From Diospyros lotus (Eukaryota; Streptophyta; Magnoliopsida; Ericales; Ebenaceae), in contig NC_068349.1 of assembly GCF_014633365.1 (NCBI RefSeq), forward strand, positions 38,517,192-38,581,191: a stretch of 64,000 nt of DNA. The letters run 5' to 3'. Positions 58,377-64,000 of this stretch are shown here, piece after piece. The notes under the pieces were generated by a model that was given only the letters and a program-made list of their open reading frames with translations, made no database searches and had not been told where the DNA came from. The translations under genes and the position numbers were made by a program. How positions within the stretch are numbered: the stretch's first letter is position 1; each line of letters opens with the position of its first letter.

Positions 58377-61300
58377 TCATGGAACCACCAGCTTCTTCTT
58401 AGTCATCCATCTCTTCCTTGTTGCCTCCAGTGCTTCCTCTTTCATCCTCGAGAGCTGTTGAAACCATTGCTGATACTGTGCCTCAATTGCCTCAAGCTCC
58501 ACCTTCAGCTCGCCGTCCTGATCTCTTTCAGATAAGGACAACGTTGAGCAGCAGCTTGACAAGCTCACGACTTTGGAAGTAACAAAAGACGATTCCGAGC
58601 TCTTTCCAAATTCATTCATCAACGTGATATCTTCAGCACTACTATTTCCCAGCAATTTAAATCCGTCGATTGAATCCCTGAATTCTATTTCAGAGACATG
58701 CCCGTTCAAGTCTTTGAAGCTGTCACCATTCCTATAATCCGTGAATCTGCCCATTTTGTTGGTCTTTGATGAAGCATCTTCAGCCATCCCCTCAGAAAAA
58801 GCTGACGCTTGAGACTCGGTATCTCCCATATATGCCAGACTTGGACAACTATTAAGTTCAACGGAAGGACTACCACAGTCAGAACTTCTATGCACGCAAC
58901 CCTTTTCAGCTTGTACATAACCTTCTCCAGCACTTGTATTAAACTCAGAGGGTAAACTTTGCTCGGCTGTTAGCATTTTTTCCCATGGATTAGCAAGCGT
59001 GGTTTGGTCATTAGCAAGTACTGAGGACACTTGATTTGTGTTTCTCATTCCACACGAATTGGAAGCTGATGAAGGTTTCCAACTGGGTAAGATTCTCATT
59101 ATTAAGTAATCAATGAACTCAGCAATGAATGCAACATCATGATCTGCTAGCTCTAATTGTTCAACCATCTCACCCGCGACTGAGAGTGCAGTGTCAGTAT
59201 CAAGGTAGAAGAGGAAATGTATATTCCTCACTCGGCCTGCAATCAAAAGATGTAATAACATATTATTATGCATAGAAACAGACTAAAAAAAGGAACCATT
59301 TACATACCACTCAAGTGAGCAATTCGCAAGGTCAATGACACGGAGTTATCAGCGTTCTTTGTCCCTCTCAGCCTAAACTCATTGTCCTGGTGCCTCCTCT
59401 GGAATTCCACAACTACAGAATGTGGACTCCCACTGTTGGAGCCAGTACATACAGAATGGTTGTAATCAGCATCAATATCCATGGAAAGAGGCCCAGAGTT
59501 CAGTGAACTTAATGAGTGTGGAAGTTGGTTGGGTAATTGTAGTGGATCGCGAATAGGTTCCTTTAGAGTCTCTGATTGAAGAAATGGATCTTTGAGGAGT
59601 TCCTTAGCAGGCAGTCTTTGAGATGCTGGAACGAGACATTTCTCAATGAATTGCTTTACTTCAGGATCACTCAACTTGCAAAGGGAAGCAGGTTTAACGC
59701 CCTGCAACCAGACATCATTGGATATTCAGTCATATAATGAATTTTGGCTTTCTGGCTATGGGTAAATCAATACGATGAAACTACAGATGGGCAAACTTAC
59801 AGAGGTAACCTTCTTGTAGATTTGAGCTGGATTCTTGCACTCACTATAAGGATATTCAAAAGTAACCATTTCCAACATGCACATCCCAAAAGAATATATG
59901 TCAACAAGCACATCATATTCCTCCTCATACAGTTCTGGGGCCATAAATTCAGGAGTTCCTTACATTTATAATAGAAAAAGTAAGCTCCTAATGAAGTTTC
60001 ATGTTCAAAGCAGATCAACAAAAGTAATACACCCCCTTACCAATAACACTCTTGGCAGTAGGCTGCTGCATAGCAATTGCCAACCCAAGGTCTCCTATTT
60101 TTATTTCTCCATGGTTTCCGTTAACAAAAATATTGTCGCATTTTAAGTCCCTGTGGATAATAGGTGGGTTTTGACTATGAAGATAATCTAAACCTCTGAG
60201 AATCTGCCTTGCCCAGTTCTTTATCGCCTTCATATCAACACTTTTGTGCTTCTTACGGTATCTAACAGGAAAGATGTGCAGAATTACTTCAAGAACACTT
60301 GCCAGGTAAACAAGTGAGGAACAATTAAGTGAACTTACTGCCTCAGACTCCCAGATGTGAACAGCTCAGTGATCATGTTGATGGTCTTCTTCTTATCATC
60401 AATCCATGAATCATAGAACTTGATGATATTTTCATGTTTCAGAGTTTTAAGAAGATGAACTTCAGAATACAATTTTTCCAAATTTTCTGGAGACTGCAAG
60501 ACATCATTTATCTTCACACGGTTCCAAGCAACTTCTATTCCATCAATTTCGTCAAAACCCTTATAGCTACAAAAAGGAGTGAAGAAACAAAACAGCACCA
60601 CCTGAGAGTTAATAAAAAGTCTCTCCCATAGGAGAATTAATATTTCAATACAGGAAACAAAATTACAAAAAAACAAATGAAAGATTAAGCTTAGCCATAC
60701 ACGGTCTTGAATGCACCCTTGCCCAAAATTTCATTGTACTGTCAAAGAACAAAATACAAGAAAGACATCAATGCCCAGACAACTTTCTTGCAAACAATAA
60801 ATATACAGTTGGTCAATCAAATTAAGTTTTTCCAACTATTTAATGGCATATTTGGTTGGGTTCTTGGGATACCTTTTTCAATTTCAGTTTTTGTTCTCAA
60901 AATTTTGGAATTGAAAATAAGGAATGGTTTTTGGTTACTTGCTTTCATTTAAAAAAAAATCAATATAGAAATTTTGAAAACTTTTGAAACAAAAATGGAG
61001 AGGCCAAAATGACTTTTTATTTCAGTTCCTTCCCGTTCCCCACAGATCTCTCCCTCCCATGACCACACAAACTCAACAGCCACCCCCCCCCCCCCCCCCC
61101 TCTCCCTCCCCCGGCTCCAAAGAACTCATTAGTAACCAATTCCATCCAGTAAATTCATCAGCTACCCTTCTCCGGTGAACCTTCCTCCTCTTCTCTTTCC
61201 GTGTCACTCCTTTCTTCTTAATTGTCCTTTATTTTTTCTTCCTAAAGCAATTTGGGAGTTACTAGACTTGATGAAGAGGAAGAAGGAAAGAAAAAATAAA

Positions 61301-62078
61301 CAAAAACAAAACTATCTAAAATGTGTTAAGTTTTCATTCTATCTTTTTTTAACTAAAAAAAAAAAGAAGGAAAGAAAATTAACAAAAACAAAACTATCCA
61401 TAATGTGTTAAGTTTTCATCCTTTCTTTTTTTTTTTTACTGCTATTTAGTTACTAATAAAGATGGAATAATCAACTTCAACTCTTGCCCCAAAAGATCAC
61501 AAAACTTCTCTTGTTTGAGTGGAATATTCTGTTGTTAGAAAGCTTAAGTCTTTGTCCCTGAGGTCTTCCAATTTCTCATTAATCAAAGAGTTCAAATAAA
61601 CTAATGTCGTTACACATTAACAAAGCAATCGTGGCAACCATGTAATGGCATTATAACAATGAGAGAAACATTGACCATCATTCCTAACACCTTCACCTTC
61701 TGGCTCAGCATTCAACGTAGTTATACAAAATGTTTGGCACTATAGGTACTACATTATCATGTTTAAAGAGCATGGTGCTAAATTTCCCAACATCCAAGAT
61801 CAGCAATGCCAATCCACAGCTTCGATGCAAACAGCACCCATCAAGAAAAAGAGCTCATCTTTAACATATACAAGAAGGAAGCTGCTGCAAACAATGTCAG
61901 GTTCAATTCTAGTAAAAGGATTTGAAACATAGTAAATTACCCGAACATATCGACCCCTGGGGTCTTTCTCTACATAGTCAGCATCAGAGTTAGGAGGCTC
62001 CGCCGGGCCAACGGAGCCATTGTTACTCAAACTACTACTACCTGAAGGAGGCAAACCCAACCCATGCCCAGAATTCAT
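58377..62078 (-). CDS. WNK: WNK-type serine/threonine protein kinase, seven exons
   Basis: WNK kinases lack the usual beta3 lysine. Coding exons on the minus strand: 61941-62078, 60701-60738, 60339-60566, 60041-60261, 59801-59958, 59308-59701, 58377-59236; all GT-AG and in phase, 678 aa. Kinase domain residues 47-302: glycine loop [11 protein letters not shown] with K57 as the WNK ATP lysine, EVAWN with N74 in place of lysine, HRDLKCDN at 171-178, DLG at 192-194, GTPEFMAPE. An OSR1-type C-terminal domain follows at about 366-440 ([20 protein letters not shown]). The long tail ends in a coiled coil ([16 protein letters not shown]) and KKKLVVP. It resembles Arabidopsis WNK8/WNK10-type kinases in the core ([15 protein letters not shown]), but the tail is longer than in WNK8. 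Plant WNKs act in osmotic, flowering-time and G-protein signalling. It is divergent from the ORMDL gene. Confidence 0.95.
61083..61100 (+). repeat. C18 homopolymer in WNK intron 1
   Basis: A homopolymer of 18 C in the 1.2 kb first intron, an assembly-sensitive spot. Confidence 0.9.
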
Positions 62079-62590
62079 TCCGACAAATAGCCGAACACGT
62101 AGCAGGCGAAGCGGAAGAATAGAAGAGCGAACCGCTTCCTAGTCAGAGAAGCGCGGATTGAATGCTGCGGCGGTGATCGGAGAGGGCTTCAGAGGCAATG
62201 GAATAGGGATCGAATGTCGATCGCTGGCGCGATCCGGATCGAAATCCGCAGGCAACATCGAGACCGAATGAGCCTGACAACGACGAAGAAAAGAAGAAGA
62301 AGAAGAAGAAGCGAATCGAATCATGACCACGAAACCCAACCCCACGCGCGACCCCTCAATTCCGCCATATCAACCCAGAAAACATTTTTCCCCGAATCAC
62401 CATTTGGTCAGAAACAAGAAAGTTGCCAGCCAGCGAGCGAGCGATAAAGCCAAGCAGGATGAAAAGGAGAAGAAGAGAATAAAAAGAGAAAGGGAAAAGA
62501 AAAAAGTTTCTGGAGAAGCGAAATGAAAGCGGTGGGCGTGCAAAAAGAGTTTGGAAAGGAGAGAATGGAGGAGGGAGGGAGGGTGGGTGG
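62079..62590 (-). promoter_or_regulatory. 5' UTR and proximal promoter of the WNK gene
   Basis: CT-rich on the minus strand (ctttccaaactctttttgc, ttcttcttttcttc), as in many plant leaders. The transcription start was not located; the short frames here have no domain. Confidence 0.45.
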
Positions 62591-63428
62591 GCTGATTTAG
62601 GGAATGTGGTTGGTTGGTGCGAAAGCCATGGATCCAAACAAACGCTACGCTTGTTCATGCCATATTGCCGTCTCTTCTCTTTTCTCTTTCTCTTCTCTTC
62701 TCTGCGGCTTCAAAATCCAAGCTTTGCTTTGGATTTCTTCAGCTCAATTTAGGGCTATGCAACCGTTCCACATCTTAAACACAGCAAAACCGTTTGATCC
62801 AAATTTGGGTCTTAATTAGGGCTTAAATTGAGAGTCTGATTCCTCCGGAAAATATACATTCCACGTGGAAGATTTGATCCTGATTTCCTCCTCTTTCTTT
62901 TTTTATTTTTTTAATTTATTGTATTTTATTAATAAATAATAAATAAATCACCTTAATTAAAGGAATTAAGGCACAAGAGGTGCAGTTACAATGATAATGA
63001 TATTGGTGGGTGGATAATGATATGGATGCCACCATATCAATTATAATTTTTGAATTTTTAAAAATATTACAACTTTATCTTATATAATTTTATTATTTTA
63101 TTCATTTTATCAAACCAAGCGTGACCTACAAAACGTAAATTGTACCGCCCCTCTGACTCTGTTGGGTATGCGTGGGTTTGTTAACTTAGAAATAAAATAA
63201 AAAATAAATAAATAAAAGGAAAGAAAAATATTCGAGTAGGGCTAGCTAGGGCTCCAATGTAACGATTATCCATCTGTCTGTCTGTCTGTCTGGTTTTGCA
63301 TTGGGTTGGTGAGCTTCCGTCCTTCCTCCTCCTCCTCCTCGTTTGCCCTATTAAATAATCCCATACCAAACCAAAGGATCATCGATCAGAGATCAGACGG
63401 TGCAGTCTACGACTGTGAATCATCGGGC
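62591..63428. promoter_or_regulatory. Bidirectional intergenic region between WNK and ORMDL
   Basis: About 840 bp of AT-rich DNA between divergent genes. It holds a palindromic G-box CCACGTGG at 62861-62868 and a (TGTC)n run at about 63273-63292 upstream of the ORMDL start. A TATA-like TATTTTATTAATAAATAA lies at 62922-62939. Which gene the G-box serves cannot be told from sequence. Confidence 0.5.
62861..62868. promoter_or_regulatory. G-box CCACGTGG
   Basis: Palindromic G-box core CACGTG, with flanking C and G, bound by plant bZIP and bHLH factors. It is 783 bp from the WNK ATG and 561 bp from the ORMDL ATG. Confidence 0.5.
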
Positions 63429-63614
63429 ATGGCGAATTTGTACGTTATGGCGGTGCCACCCTCGGATCTCAATAGGAACACAGAGTGGTTCACATATCCT
63501 GGGGTTTGGACAACCTATATGTTGATCCTCTTTTTCTCTTGGCTGCTTGTTCTCTCCATCTTCGGCTGTACTCCCGGCATGGCCTGGACCATCGTAAATC
63601 TCTCCCATTTCGTT
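63429..63614 (+). CDS. ORMDL: ORMDL protein, first coding exon (gene continues past the window)
   Basis: ORMDL proteins are ER membrane regulators of serine palmitoyltransferase, the first step of sphingolipid synthesis. ATG at 63429 opens MANLYVMAVPPSDLNRNTEW, then FTYPGVWTTYMLILFFSWLL and FGCTPGMAWTIVNLSHFV, the near-universal ORMDL N-terminus with the first two membrane segments (about residues 27-46 and 48-62 onward). The exon is 62 codons and ends in phase 0 at GTT/GTATGC (donor 63615). The next exon (expected VTYHFFHW) is not present up to 64000, so only the intron start is in the window. Confidence 0.95.
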
Positions 63615-64000
63615 GTATGCTCTCTCTCTCTCTCTCTCTCATCGTCTGATTCATTGATGTTTAGTTTGGGGTCCATCTTATCTGGGTTTTTGGGTTTCCA
63701 TCAAATTAACCTCTAAGATTACTTAATCTCTTGTTCTTCACTAAGTATTTCCAGAAATTACACAAGATATAGAGTGGCATGATATAAGGAAGAAAAAACA
63801 CAGAATAACACTTAATTACTTTATACTCCTATCTTGCAGCAAACCAGAGAATACTGAAAACTGAAAGAAAAACATAGAATTCCATTTCCAAAAACAGAGA
63901 CTGGTTTCTCTCTTGGTTTCTTTCACTCTAGGTTTGAGTGTTACCCATCTGTGGCACACAAATTTCGCACATCTGATGAGCTGAAGCCAGTATATCCAAG
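63615..64000 (+). other. First intron of the ORMDL gene, incomplete
   Basis: Starts GTATGC, followed by a (CT)n run to about 63640. No coding sequence recognised to the end of the window. Confidence 0.7.

Noticed and set aside
1..64000. tRNA, rRNA, CRISPR or prokaryotic operon signals
   Set aside because: None seen by eye. Primer sites resembling tRNA complements are retrotransposon features.

Overview
This window looks like nuclear DNA of an angiosperm, probably a eudicot. The evidence is intron-containing genes with GT-AG splice sites that match plant families (a SUMO-like gene, a WNK kinase, an ORMDL gene), very AT-rich intergenic DNA, and dense nested plant LTR retrotransposons with LINE, CACTA and MITE debris. 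I cannot name the species. No bacterial genes, CRISPR arrays or rRNA genes were seen. All gene structures are hand-built from splice sites and reading frame.

Layout. 1-250: terminal coding exon of an unidentified minus-strand gene. 278-5549: one dead Ty3/gypsy chromovirus (minus strand) with its target-site duplication, carrying a MITE and a deletion of its 3' end. 5.5-8.5 kb: LINE reverse-transcriptase remnant, a possible 5' UTR exon and a GC-rich hairpin. 10.8-19.9 kb: a minus-strand SUMO-like gene whose exons are separated by a 7 kb intron containing a small LTR element (15908-17670), with a foldback MITE in the 5' UTR intron. 20.4-22.3 kb: repeat-derived DNA with a remarkable TTACTCGATTAA motif field. 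24.5-30 kb: LTR debris, including a copia-like solo LTR. 32.5-34.9 kb: decayed gag-like ORF of a plant gypsy element on the minus strand, whose upstream continuation is at 57.37-57.44 kb.

Between those two gag pieces sits a 22.4 kb CACTA-type transposon (34933-57368, TSD TAA). It contains a captured, frameshifted fragment of a CCDC12-like splicing-factor gene. It has been filled by at least five insertions of one LTR family (TGTAATACCC...GTTACA, about 2.1-2.5 kb), two of them nested in other copies and two meeting head to head, plus another solo LTR of 2.8 kb.

57.4-64 kb is the host-gene end. A seven-exon WNK protein kinase gene on the minus strand (58377-62078) is divergently arranged with an ORMDL gene on the plus strand (first exon 63429-63614, continuing past the window). 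About 1.35 kb separates the two start codons and contains a G-box. The host genes do not form an operon-like system. The main story is layered transposon insertion, gene-fragment capture and a divergent SUMO paralogue.
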